Source of the DNA: Balaenoptera acutorostrata
Taxonomy: Eukaryota; Chordata; Mammalia; Artiodactyla; Balaenopteridae
Reading direction: 5' to 3'
DNA length: 64,000 nt
NCBI RefSeq assembly: GCF_949987535.1
Contig: NW_026646025.1
Location: 3,038,001-3,102,000, forward strand
Under the pieces are notes generated by a model that saw nothing but the letters and a program-made list of their open reading frames with translations, made no database searches and was not told where the DNA came from. A program made the position numbers and the translations under genes. Positions 28,801 to 41,531 of this stretch are shown in pieces; position 1 is the stretch's first letter, and each line of letters begins with the position of its first letter.

Positions 28801-29344
28801 TCTTTTCATCACAATGTTCCATGACCGTGTCATCACAATGCTCCATGGCCCTTGTCATCATAATGCTCCAGAATTCTTGTCATCTCAATGTTCCATGATC
28901 GTGTCATCACAATGCTCCATAATTCTTGTCATCACAATGTTCCATGACCGTGTCATCACAATGCTACAGAATTCTTGTCATCACAATGTACCATGACCGT
29001 GTCATCTCAATGTTCCATGGCCCTGGTCATCACAATGCTCCAGATTGCTTGTCATCACAAAGTTTCATGACCGTGTCATCACAATGCACCATGGCCCTTG
29101 TCATCACAATGCTCCATGGCCCTTGTCATCACAATGCTCCAGAATTCTTTTCATCACAATGTTCCATGACCGTGTCATCACAATGCTCCATGGCCCTTGT
29201 CATCACAATGCTCCAGAATTCTTTTCATCACAATGTTCCATGACCGTGTCATCACAATGCTCCATAATTCTTGTCATCAAAATGTTCCATGACCGTGTCA
29301 TCACAATGCTCCCGAATTCTTGTCATCACAATGTTCCATGACCG

Positions 29345-29663
29345 TGTCATCACAATGCTACATGACCCTGGTCACAACATTACTCCATGACCTTTGTCAT
29401 CACAATGCTCTATATAGTTTTTCGTGACAATTCTAAATGAACACTTTAATCACTTTGCTTGCTGACCATTTTCATCACATTTCTCTATTGTCATTACAAT
29501 TTCCCATGACCCCTTTCTTCACAATGCTCCATGATGCCTGTCATCACAATGCTCAATGGCTTTTGTTATCACAATGCTCCAGGACCAGTTTCATCACAAT
29601 ACTCCATCTCCCTTGTCATCACGGTGCACAATGAAACCTCTCATTACAATGCTCCATGACACC
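29345..29663 (+). repeat. L1a landmark block 12
   Basis: Counterpart of block 6 in copy 3, 5,095 bp after block 9. Confidence 0.93.
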
Positions 29664-29959
29664 CGTCATCACAATGCTCCATGGCCCTTGTCATCACAAT
29701 GCTCCAGATTGCTTGTCATCACAAAGTTCCGTGACCGTGTCATCACAATGCACCATGGCCGTTGTCATAACAATGCTCCAGAATTCTTGTCATCACAATG
29801 TTCCATGACCGTGTCATCACAATGCTCCATGGCCCTTGTCATCACAATGCTCCAGAATTCTGGTCATCACAATGTTCCATGACCGTGTCATCACAATGCT
29901 CCATGGCTCTTGTCATCACAATGCTCCAGAATTCTAGTCATCACAATGTTCCATGACCG

Positions 29960-30278
29960 TGTCATCACAATGCTACATGACCCTGGTCACAACATTTCTC
30001 CATGACCTTTGTCATCACAATGCTCTATATAGTTTTTCGTGACAATTCTAAATGAACACTTTAATCACTTTGCTTGCTGACCATTTTCATCTCATTTCTC
30101 TATTGTCATTACAATTTCCCATGACCCCTTTCTTCACAATGCTCCATGATGCCTGTCATCACAATGCTCAATGGCTTTTGTTATCACAATGCTCCAGGAC
30201 CAGTTTCATCACAATACTCCATCTCCCTTGTCATCACAGTGCACAATGAAACCTCTCATTACAATGCTCCATGACACC
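29960..30278 (+). repeat. L1a landmark block 13
   Basis: Counterpart of block 7 in copy 3, with TTTCATCTCATTTC. Confidence 0.93.
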
Positions 30279-30623
30279 TGTCATCACAATGCTCCATGGC
30301 CCTTGTCATCACAATGCTCCAGATTGCTTGTCATCACAAAGTTCCGTGACCGTGTCATCACAATGCACCATGGCCCTTGTCATCACAATGCTCCAGAATT
30401 CTTGTCATCACAATGTTCCATGACCGTGTCATCACAATGCTCCATGGCCCTTATCATCACAATGCTCCAGAATTCTGGTCATCACAATGTTCCATGACCG
30501 TGTCATCACAATGCTCCATGGCCCTTGTGATCACAATGCTCCAGAATTCTAGTCATCACAATGTTCCATGACCGTGTCATCACAATGCTCCATAATTCTT
30601 TTCATCACAATGTTCCATGACCG

Positions 30624-30942
30624 TGTCATCACAATGTTACATGACCCTGGTCATCACAGTTCTCCATGACCTTTGTCATCACTATGCTCTATATAGTTTT
30701 TCATGACAATTCTAAATGACCACTTTAATCACTTTGCTTGCTGACCATTTTCATCACATTTCTCTATTGTCATTACAATTCCCCATGACCCCTTTCTTCA
30801 CAATGCTCCATGATGCCTGTCATCACAATGCTCATTGGCTTTTGTTATTACAATGCTCCAGGACCAGTTTCATCACATTACTCCATCTCCCTTGTCATCA
30901 CGGTGCACAATGAATAGTTTCATTACAATGCTCCATGGCCCT
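30624..30942 (+). repeat. L1b landmark block 14
   Basis: Counterpart of block 8 in copy 3. The sequence after it leaves the 5.1 kb unit and follows the 13,366-14,900 segment. Confidence 0.93.
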
Positions 30943-32202
30943 TGTCATCACAATGTTCCAGAATTCTTGTCATCACAATGTTCCATGACCGTGTCATCAC
31001 AATGCTCCATGGCCCTTGTCATCACAATGCTCCAGAATTCTTGTCATCACAATGTTCCATGACCGTGTCATCACAATGCTCCAGAATTCTTGTCATCACA
31101 ATGTTCCAAGACAGTGTCATCACAATGCTCCAGATTGCTTGTCATCACAAAGTTCCATGACCGTGTCATCACAATGCACCATGGCCCTTGTCATCAGAAT
31201 GCTGCAGAATTGTTGTCATCAAAATGTTCCATGACCGTGTCATCACAATGCTCCATGGCCCTTGTCATCACAATGCTCCAGAATTCTTGTCATCACAACG
31301 TTCCATGACCGTGTCATCACAATGCTCCATGGCCCTTGTCATCACAATGCTCCAGATTTCTTGTCATCACAATGTTCCATGAACGTGTCATCACAATGCT
31401 CCAGAATTCTTGTCATCACAATGTTCCATGACCGTGTCATCACAATGCTCCATGGCCCTTGTCATCACAATGCTCCAGAATTCTTGTCATCACAATGTTC
31501 CATGACTGTGTAATCACAATGCTCCATGACCCTGGTCATCACAATGCTCCAGATTGCTTGTCATCACAAAGTTGCATGACTGTGTCATCACAAAGCACCA
31601 TGGAACTTGTCATCACAATGCTCCAGAATTCTTGTCATCACAATGTTCCATGACCGTGTCATCACAATGCTCCATGGCCCTTGTCATCACAATTCTCCAG
31701 AATTCTTGTCATCACAATATTCCATGACCGTGCCATCACAATGCTCCAAAATTCTTGTCATCACAATGTTCCATGACCGTGTCATCACAATGCTCCAGAA
31801 TTCTTGTCATCACAATGTTCCATAACCGTGTCATCACAATGCTCCATGGCCATTGTCATCACAATTCTCCAGAATTCTTGTCATCACAATGTTCCATGGC
31901 CGTGTCATCACAATGCTCCATGGCCATTTTCATTATAATGCTCCAGAATTATTGTCATCACAATGTTCCATGACCGTGTCATCACAATGCTCCATGGCCC
32001 TGTTCATCACAATGCTCCAGATTGCTTGTCATCACAAAGTTCCATGACCGTGTCATCACAATGCACCATGGCCCTTGTCATCACAATGCTCCAGAATTCT
32101 TGTCATCACAATGTTCCATGACCGTGTCATCACAATGCTCCAGAATTCTTGTCATCACAATGCTCCAGAATTTTTGTCATCACAATGTTCGATGACCGTG
32201 TC

Positions 32203-32598
32203 ATCACAATGCTCCAGAATTCTTGTCATCACAATGCTCCAGAATTCTTGTCATCACAATGCTCCATGGCCCTGTTCATCACAATGCTCCAGATTGCTTG
32301 TCATCACAAAGTTCCATGACCGTGTCATCACAATGCACCATGGCCCTTGTCATCACAATGCTCCAGAATTCTTGTCATCACAATGTTCCATGACCGTGTC
32401 ATCACAATGCTCCAGAATTCTTGTCATCACAATGCTCCAGAATTCTTGTCATCACAATGCTCCATGGCCCTGTTCATCACAATGCTCCAGATTGCTTGTC
32501 ATCACAAAGTTCCATGACCGTGTCATCACAATGCACCATGGCCCTTGTCATCACAATGCTCCAGAATTCTTGTCATCACAATGTTCCATGACCGTGTC
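32203..32598 (+). repeat. 198 bp local tandem duplication
   Basis: A run of A, A, C (ending CTG), AGATTGCT, CAAAGTTCC, GCACCATGG, A and B monomers is present twice, 198 bp apart (CTCCATGGCCCTG at 32,262 and 32,460). Since 198 is divisible by 3 the open frame is not shifted, which gives the 196-codon frame at 32,075-32,665. Confidence 0.85.
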
Positions 32599-32699
32599 AT
32601 CACAATGCTCCATGGCCCTTGTCATCACAATGCTCCAGAATTCTTGTCATCACAATGTTCCATGACCGTGTCATCACAATGCTCCATGGCCCTTGTCAT

Positions 32700-34268
32700 C
32701 TCAATGCTCCAGAATTCTAGTCATCACAATGTTCCATGACCGTGTCATCACAATGCTCCATAATTCTTGTCATCACAATGTTCCATGACCGTGTCATCAC
32801 AATGTTACATGACCCTGGACATCACAGTTCTCCATGACCTTTGTCATCACTATGCTCTATATAGTTTTTCATGACAATACTAAATGACCACTTTAATCAC
32901 TTTGCTTGCTGACAATTTTCATCACATTTCTCTATTGTCATTACAATTCCCCATGACCCCTTTCTTCACAATGCTCCATGATGCCTGTCATCACAATGCT
33001 CAATGGCTTTTGTTATTACAATGCTCCAGGACGAGTTTCATCACATTACTCCATCTCCCTTGTCATCACGGTGCACAATGAATAGTTTCATTACAATGCT
33101 CCATGGCCCTTGTCATCACAATGCTCCAGAATTCTTGTCATCACAATGTTCCATGACCGTGTCATCACAATGCTCCAGAATTCTTGTGATCACAATGCTC
33201 CAGAATTCTTGTCATCACAATGTTCGATGACCGTGTCATCACAATGCTCCATGGCCCTTGTCATCACAATGCTCCAGAATTCTTGTCATCACAATGTTCC
33301 ATGACCGTGTCATCACAATGCTCCAGAATTCTTGTCATCACAATGTTCCATGACCGTGTCATCACAATGCTCCATGGCCTTTGTCATCACAATGCTCCAG
33401 AATTCTTGTCATCACAATGTTCCATGACCGTGTCATCACAATGCTCCATGGCCCTTGTCATCACAATGCTCCAGAATTCTTGTCATCACAATGTTCCATG
33501 ACCATGTCATCACAATGCTCCATGGCCCTTGTCATCACTATTCTTCAGAATTCTTGTCATCACAATGTTCCATGACCGTGTCATCACAATGCTCCAGAAT
33601 TCTTGTCATCACAATGCTCCAGAATTCTTGTCATCACAATGTTCCATGACCGTGTCATCACAATGCTCCATGACACTGGTCATCACAATGCTCCAGATTG
33701 CTTGTCATCACAAAGTTCCATGACTGTGTCATCACAATGCACCATGGCCCTTGTCATCACAATGCTCCAGAATTCTTGTCATCACAATGTTCCATGACCG
33801 TGTCATAACAATGCTCCATGGCCCTTGTCATCACAATGCTCCAGAATTCTTGCCATCACAATGTTCCATGACCGTGTCATCACAATACTCCATAATTCTT
33901 ATCATCACAATGTTCCATGACCGTGTCATCACAATGCTCCAGAATTCTTGTCATCACAATGCTCCAGAATTCTTGTCATCACAATGTTCCATGACCGTGT
34001 CATCACAATGCTCCATGGCCCTGGTCATCACAATGCTCCAGATTGCTTGTCATCACAAAGGTCCATGACCGTGTCATCACAATGCACCATGGCCCTTGTC
34101 ATCACAATGCTCCAGAATTCTTGTCATCACAATGTTCCATGACCGTGTCATCACAATGCTCCATGGCCCTTGTCATCACAATGCTCCAGAATTCTAGTCA
34201 TCACAATGTTCCATTACCGTGTCATCACAATGCTCCATAATTCTTGTCATCACAATGTTCCATGACCG
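32700..34268 (+). repeat. 1.6 kb segment duplicated 12,560 bp downstream, copy 1
   Basis: Matches about 45,260-46,828 at a constant offset of 12,560 with no indel seen. Shared private variants are CCTGGACATCAC, ATGGCCTTTG, CACTATTCTTCAG, ATGACACTGG and GTCATAACAATG. It spans one L1b. Confidence 0.87.
32792..33110 (+). repeat. L1b landmark block 15
   Basis: L1b variant with CCTGGACATCAC, GACAATACTAAATG, GCTGACAATTTTC, CTCAATGGC and CCAGGACGAG. Confidence 0.93.
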
Positions 34269-34587
34269 TGTCATCACAATGTTACATGACCCTGGTCATC
34301 ACAGTTCTCCATGACCTTTGTCATCACTATGCTCTATATATTTTTTCATGACAATTCTAAATGACCACTTTAATCACTTTGCTTGCTGACCATTTTCATC
34401 ACATTTCTCTATTGTCATTACAATTCCCCATGACCCCTTTCTTCACAATGCTCCATGATGCCTGTCATCACAATGCTCATTGGCTTTTGTTATTACAATG
34501 CTCCAGGACCAGTTTCATCACATTACTCCATCTCCCTTGTCATCACGGTGCACAATGAATAGTTTCATTACAATGCTCCATGGCCCT
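34269..34587 (+). repeat. L1b landmark block 16
   Basis: L1b of the 13,366 type (CTCATTGGC, CCAGGACCAG). Its TATATAG reads TATATATTTTTTC here. It lies 1,477 bp after block 15. Confidence 0.93.
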
Positions 34588-37121
34588 TGTCATCACAATG
34601 TTCCAGAATTCTTGTCATCACAATGTTCCATGACCGTGTCATCACAATGCTCCATGGCCCTTGTCATCACAATGCTCCAGAATTCTTGTCATCACAATGT
34701 TCCATGACCGTGTCATCACAATGCTCCAGAATTCTTGTCATCACAATGTTCCAAGACCGTGTCATCACAATGCTCCAGATTGCTTGTCATCACAAAGTTC
34801 CATGACCGTGTCATCACAATGCACCATGGCCCTTGTCATCAAAATGCTGCAGAATTGTTGTCATCAAAGTGTTCCATGACCGTGTCATCACAATGCTCCA
34901 TGGCCCTTGTCATCACAATGCTCCAGAATTCTTGTCATCACAACGTTCCATGACCGTGTCATCACAATGCTCCTTGGCCCTTGTCATCACAATGCTCCAG
35001 ATTTCTTGTCATCACAATGTTCCATGAACGTGTCATCACAATGCTCCAGAATTCTTGTCATCACAATGTTCCATGACCGTGTCATCACAATGCTCCATGG
35101 CCCTTGTCATCACAATGCTCCAGAATTCTTGTCATCACAATGTTCCATGACTGTGTAATCACAATGCTCCATGACCCTGGTCATCACAATGCTCCAGATT
35201 GCTTGTCATCACAAAGTTGCATGATTGTGTCATCACAAAGCACCATGGAACTTGTCATCACAATGCTCCAGAATTCTTGTCATCTCAATGTTCCATGACC
35301 GTGTCATCACAATGCTCCATGGCCCTTGTCATCACAATTCTCCAGAATTCTTGTCATCACAATGTTCCATGACCGTGCCATCACAATGCTCCAAAATTCT
35401 TGTCATCACAATGTTCCATGACCGTGTCATCACAATGCTCCAGAATTCTTGTCATCAAAATGCTCCAGAATTCTTGTCATCACAATGTTCCATGACCGTG
35501 TCATCACAATGCTCCATGGCCATTGTCATCACAATTCTCCAGAATTCTTGTCATCACAATGTTCCATGGCCGTGTCATCACAATGCTCCATGGCCATTTT
35601 CATTATAATGCTCCAGAATTATTGTCATCACAATGTTCCATGACCGTGTCATCACAATGCTCCATGGCCCTGTTCATCACAATGCTCCAGATTGCTTGTC
35701 ATCAGAAAGTTCCATGACCGTGTCATCACAATGCACCATGGCCCTTGTCATCACAATGCTCCAGAATTCTTGTCATCACAATGTTCCATGACCGTGTCAT
35801 CACAATGCTCCAGAATTCTTGTCATCACAATGCTCCAGAATTATTGTCATCACAATGTTCGATGACCGTGTCATCACAATGCTCCATGGCCCTTGTCATC
35901 ACAATGCTCCAGAATTCTTGTCATCACAATGTTCCATGACCTTGTCATCACAATGCTCCAGAATTCTTGTCATCACAATGTTCCATGACCGTGTCATCAC
36001 AATGCTCCATGGCCCTTGTCATCACAATGCTGCAGAATTCTTGTCATCACAATGTTCCATGACCGTGTCATCACAATGCTGCATGGCCCTTGTCATCACA
36101 ATGCTCCAGAATTCTTGTCATCACAATGTTCCATGACCGTGTCATCACAATGCTCCATGGCCCTGGTCATCACAATGCTCCAGATTGCTTGTCATCACAA
36201 AGGTCCATGACCGTGTCATCACAATGCACCATGGCCCTTGTCATCACAATGCTCCAGAATTCTTGTCATCACAATGTTCCATGACCGTGTCATCACAATG
36301 CTCCAGAATTTTTGTCATCACAATGCTCCAGAATTCTTGTCATCACAATGTTCCATGACCGTGTCATCACAATGCTCCAGAATTCTTGTCATCACAATGC
36401 TCCAGAATTCTTGTCATCACAATGCTCCATGGCCCTGTTCATCACAATGCTCCAGATTGCTTGTCATCACACAGTTCCATGACCGTGTCATCACAATGCA
36501 CCATGGCCCTTGTCATCACAATGCTCCAGAATTCTTGTCATCACAATGTTCCATGACCGTGTCATCACAATGCTCCATGGCCCTTGTCAACACAATGCTC
36601 CAGAATTCTTGTCATCACAATGTTCCATGACCGTGTCATCACAATGCTCCAGAATTCTTGTCATCACAATGTTCCATGACCGTGTCATCACAATGCTCCA
36701 TGGCACTTGTCATCACAATGCTCCAGAATTCTTGTCATCACAATTCTCCATGGCCCTGTTCATCACAATGCTCCAGATTGCTTGTCATCACAAAGTTCCA
36801 TGACCGTGTCATCACAATGCACCATGGCCCTTGTCATCACAATGCTCCAGAATTCTTGTCATCACAATGTTCCATGACCGTGTCATCACAATGCTCCATG
36901 GCCCTTGTCATCACAATGCTCCAGAATTCTTGTCATCACAATGTTCCATGACCGTGTCATCACAATGCTCCATGGCCCTTGTCAACACAATGCTCCAGAA
37001 TTCTTGTCATCACAATGTTCCATGACCTTTTCATCACAATGCTGCAGAATTCTTGTCATCACAATGTTCCATGACCGTGTCATCACAATGCTCCATGGCC
37101 CTTGTCATCAGAATGCTCCAG
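34269..37121 (+). repeat. 2.85 kb segment duplicated from 13.4 kb (downstream copy)
   Basis: Downstream counterpart of 13,366-16,095. Indels are whole monomers: 74 bp missing near 36,510 and 197 bp (eight monomers) extra near 36,905-37,100. CATCAGAAAGTTCC near 35,703 and CTCCTTGGCCC near 34,970 are private to this copy. Confidence 0.83.
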
Positions 37122-39933
37122 AATTCTTGTCATCAAAATGTTCCATGACCGTGTCTTCACAATGCTCCATAATTCTTGTCATCACAATGTTCCATGACCG
37201 TGTCATCACAATGCTCCAGAATTCTTGTCATCACAATGCTCCAGAATTCTTGTCATCACAATGTTCCATGACCGTGTCATCACAATGCTCCATGACCCTG
37301 GTCATCACAATGCTCCAGATTGCTTGTCATCACAAAGTTCCATGACTGTGTCATCACAATGCACCATGGCCCTTGTCATCACAATGCTCCAGAATTCTTG
37401 TCATCACAATGTTCCATGACCGTGTCATCACAATGCTCCATGGCCCTTGTCATCACAATGCTCCAGAATTCTTGCCATCACAATGTTCCATGACCGTGTC
37501 ATCACAATGCTCCATAATTCTTGTCATCAAAATGTTCCATGACCGTGTCATCACAATGCTCCAGAATTCTTGTCATCACAATGTTCCATGACCGTGTCAT
37601 CACAATGCTCCAGAATTTTTGTCATCACAATGCTCCAGAATTCTTGTCATCACAATGTTCCATGACCGTGTCATCACAATGCTCCAGAATTCTTGTCATC
37701 ACAATGCTCCAGAATTCTTGTCATCACAATGCTCCATGGCCCTGTTCATCACAATGCTCCAGATTGCTTGTCATCACAAAGTTCCATGACCGTGTCATCA
37801 AAATGCACCATGGCCCTTGTCATCACAATGCTCCAGAATTCTTGTCATCACAATGTTCCATGACCGTGTCATCACAATGCTCCATGGCCCTTGTCATCAC
37901 AATGCTCCAGAATTCTTGTCATCACAATGTTCCATGACCGTGTCATCACAAAGCTCCATGGCCCTTGTCAACACAATGCTCCAGAATTCTTGTCATCACA
38001 ATGTTCCATGACCTTGTCATCACAATGCTCCAGAATTCTTGTCATCACAATGTTCCATGACCGTGTCATCACAATGCTCCTTGGCCCTTGTCATCACAAT
38101 GCTCCAGAATTCTTGTCATCACAATGTTCCATGACCGTGTCATCACAATGCTCCTTGGCCCTTGTCATCACAATGCTCCATAATTCTTGTCTTCACAATG
38201 TTCCATGACCGTGTCATCACAATGCTCCATGGCCCTTGTCATCACAATGCTCCAGAATACTTGTCATCACAATGTTCCATGACCGTGTCATCACAATGCT
38301 CCAGAATTCTTGTCATCACAATGTTCCATGATCGTGTCATCACAATGCTCCAGAATTCTTGTCATCACAATGTTCCATGACCGTGTCATCACAATGCTCC
38401 ATGGCCCTGGTTATCACAATGCTCCAGATTGCTTGTCATCACAAAGTTCCATGACCGTGTCATCACAATGCACCATGGCCCTTGTCATCACAATGCTCCA
38501 GAATTCTTGTCATCACAATGTTCCATGACCGTGTCATCACAATGCTCCATAATTCTTGTCATCAAAATGTTCCATGACCGTTTCATCACAATGCTCCAGA
38601 ATTCTTGTCATCACAATGTTCCATGACCGTGTCATCACAATGCTCCATAATTCTTGTCATCAAAATGTTCCATGACCGTGTCATCACAATGCTCCAGAAA
38701 TCTTGTCATCACAATGTTCCATGACCGTGTCATCACAATGCTCCATGGCCCTTGTCATCACAATGCTCCAGAATTCTTGTCATCACAATGTTCCATGACC
38801 GTGTCATCACAATGCTCCATGGCCCTTGTCATCACAAAGCTCCAGAATTCTTGTCATCACAATGTTCCATGACCGTGTCATCACAATGCTCCATGGCCGT
38901 TGTCAACACAATGCTCCAGAATTCTTGTCATCACAATGTTCCATGACCTTGTCATCACAATGCTCCAGAATTCTTGTCATCACAATGTTCCATGACCTTG
39001 TCATCACAATGCTCCAGAATTCTTGTCATCACAATGTTCCATGACCGTGTCATCACAATGCTCCATAATTCTTGTCATCACAATGTTCCATGACCGTGAC
39101 ATCACAATGCTCCATGGCCCTTGTCATCACAATGCTCCAGAATTCTTGTCATCACAATGTTCCATGACCATGTCATCACAATGCTCCATGGCCCTTGTCA
39201 TCACAATGCTCCAGATTTCTCATCATCACAATGTTCCATGACCGTGTCATCACAATGCTCCATAATTCTTGTCATCAAAATGTTCCATGACCGTGTCATC
39301 ACAATGCTCCAGAATTCTTGTCATCACAATGTTCCATGACCGTGTCATCACAATTCTCCAGAATTCTTGTCATCACAATGCTCCAGAATTCTTTTCATCA
39401 CAATGTTCCATGACCGTGTCATCACAATGCTCCATGGCCCTTGTCATCATAATGCTCCAGAATTCTTGTCATCTCAATGTTCCATGATCGTGTCATCACA
39501 ATGCTCCATAATTCTTGTCATCACAATGTTTCATGACCGTGTCATCACAATGCTACAGAATTCTTGTCATCACAATGTACCATGACCGTGTCGTCTCAAT
39601 GTTCCATGGCCCTGGTCATCACAATGCTCCAGATTGCTTGTCATCACAAAGTTTCATGACCGTGTCATCACAATGCACCATGGCCCTTGTCATCACAATG
39701 CTCCATGGCCCTTGTCATCACAATGCTCCAGAATTCTTTTCATCACAATGTTCCATGACCGTGTCATCACAATGCTCCATGGCCCTTGTCATCACAATGC
39801 TCCAGAATTCTTTTCATCACAATGTTCCATGACCGTGTCATCACAATGCTCCATAATTCTTGTCATCAAAATGTTCCATGACCGTGTCATCACAATGCTC
39901 CCGAATTCTTGTCATCACAATGTTCCATGACCG

Positions 39934-40252
39934 TGTCATCACAATGCTACATGACCCTGGTCACAACATTACTCCATGACCTTTGTCATCACAATGCTCT
40001 ATATAGTTTTTCGTGACAATTCTAAATGAACACTTTAATCACTTTGCTTGCTGACCATTTTCATCACATTACTCTATTGTCATTACAATTTCCCATGACC
40101 CCTTTCTTCACAATGCTCCATGATGCCTGTCATCACAATGCTCAATGGCTTTTGTTATCACAATGCTCCAGGACCAGTTTCATCACAATACTCCATCTCC
40201 CTTGTCATCACGGTGCACAATGAAACCTCTCATTACAATGCTCCATGACACC
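39934..40252 (+). repeat. L1a landmark block 17
   Basis: Counterpart of block 6. Private variant CATCACATTACTCTATTG. Confidence 0.93.
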
Positions 40253-40548
40253 CGTCATCACAATGCTCCATGGCCCTTGTCATCACAATTCTCCAGATTG
40301 CTTGTCATCACAAAGTTCCGTGACCGTGTCATCACAATGCACCATGGCCGTTGTCATAACAATGCTCCAGAATTCTTGTCACCACAATGTTCCATGACCG
40401 TGTCATCACAATGCTCCATGGCCCTTGTCATCACAATGCTCCAGAATTCTGGTCATCACAATGTTCCATGACCGTGTCATCACAATGCTCCATGGCTCTT
40501 GTCATCACAATGCTCCAGAATTCTAGTCATCACAATGTTCCATGACCG

Positions 40549-40867
40549 TGTCATCACAATGCTACATGACCCTGGTCACAACATTTCTCCATGACCTTTG
40601 TCATCACAATGCTCTATATAGTTTTTCGTGACAATTCTAAATGAACACTTTAATCACTTTGCTTGCTGACCATTTTCATCTCATTTCTCTATTGTCATTA
40701 CAATTTCCCATGACCCCTTTCTTCACAATGCTCCATGATGCCTGTCATCACAATGCTCAATGGCTTTTGTTATCACAATGCTCCAGGACCAGTTTCATCA
40801 CAATACTCCATCTCCCTTGTCATCACAGTGCACAATGAAACCTCTCATTACAATGCTCCATGACACC
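40549..40867 (+). repeat. L1a landmark block 18
   Basis: Counterpart of block 7 with TTTCATCTCATTTC. Confidence 0.93.
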
Positions 40868-41212
40868 TGTCATCACAATGCTCCATGGCCCTTGTCATCA
40901 CAATGCTCCAGATTGCTTGTCATCACAAAGTTCCGTGACCGTGTCATCACAATGCACCATGGCCCTTGTCATCACAATGCTCCAGATTTCTTGTCATCAC
41001 AATGTTCCATGACCGTGTCATCACAATGCTCCATGGCCCTTATCATCACAATGCTCCAGAATTCTGGTCATCACAATGTTCCATGACCGTGTCATCACAA
41101 TGCTCCATGGCCCTTGTGATCACAATGCTCCAGAATTCTAGTCATCACAATGTTCCATGACCGTGTCATCACAATGCTCCATAATTCTTTTCATCACAAT
41201 GTTCCATGACCG

Positions 41213-41531
41213 TGTCATCACAATGTTACATGACCCTGGTCATCACAGTTCTCCATGACCTTTGTCATCACTATGCTCTATATAGTTTTTCATGACAATT
41301 CTAAATGACCACTTTAATCACTTTGCTTGCTGACCATTTTCATCACATTTCTCTATTGTCATTACAATTCCCCATGACCCCTTTCTTCACAATGCTCCAT
41401 GATGCCTGTCATCACAATGCTCATTGGCTTTTGTTATTACAATGCTCCAGGACCAGTTTCATCACATTACTCCATCTCCCTTGTCATCACGGTGCACAAT
41501 GAATAGTTTCATTACAATGCTCCATGGCCCT
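41213..41531 (+). repeat. L1b landmark block 19
   Basis: Counterpart of block 8; the spacing to block 18 is again 664 bp. Confidence 0.93.

Larger units (their letters stand above)
26261..31355 (+). repeat. 5.1 kb higher-order unit, copy 3 (5,095 bp)
   Basis: Third copy, with the A monomer doublet restored near 26,840. A private base is T at 28,288 (ACCGTTTCATC) where copy 2 has G at 23,193. It ends where the sequence becomes the AGATTTCT / ATGAACG segment also seen after 14,090, so the tandem run stops at about 31,355. Confidence 0.9.

Noticed and set aside
16096..31355. Assembly duplication as the cause of the three 5.1 kb copies
   Set aside because: Not excluded, but the copies carry different private bases and a 25 bp length difference in the middle copy, which argues against a simple copied contig. 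Long reads would settle it.
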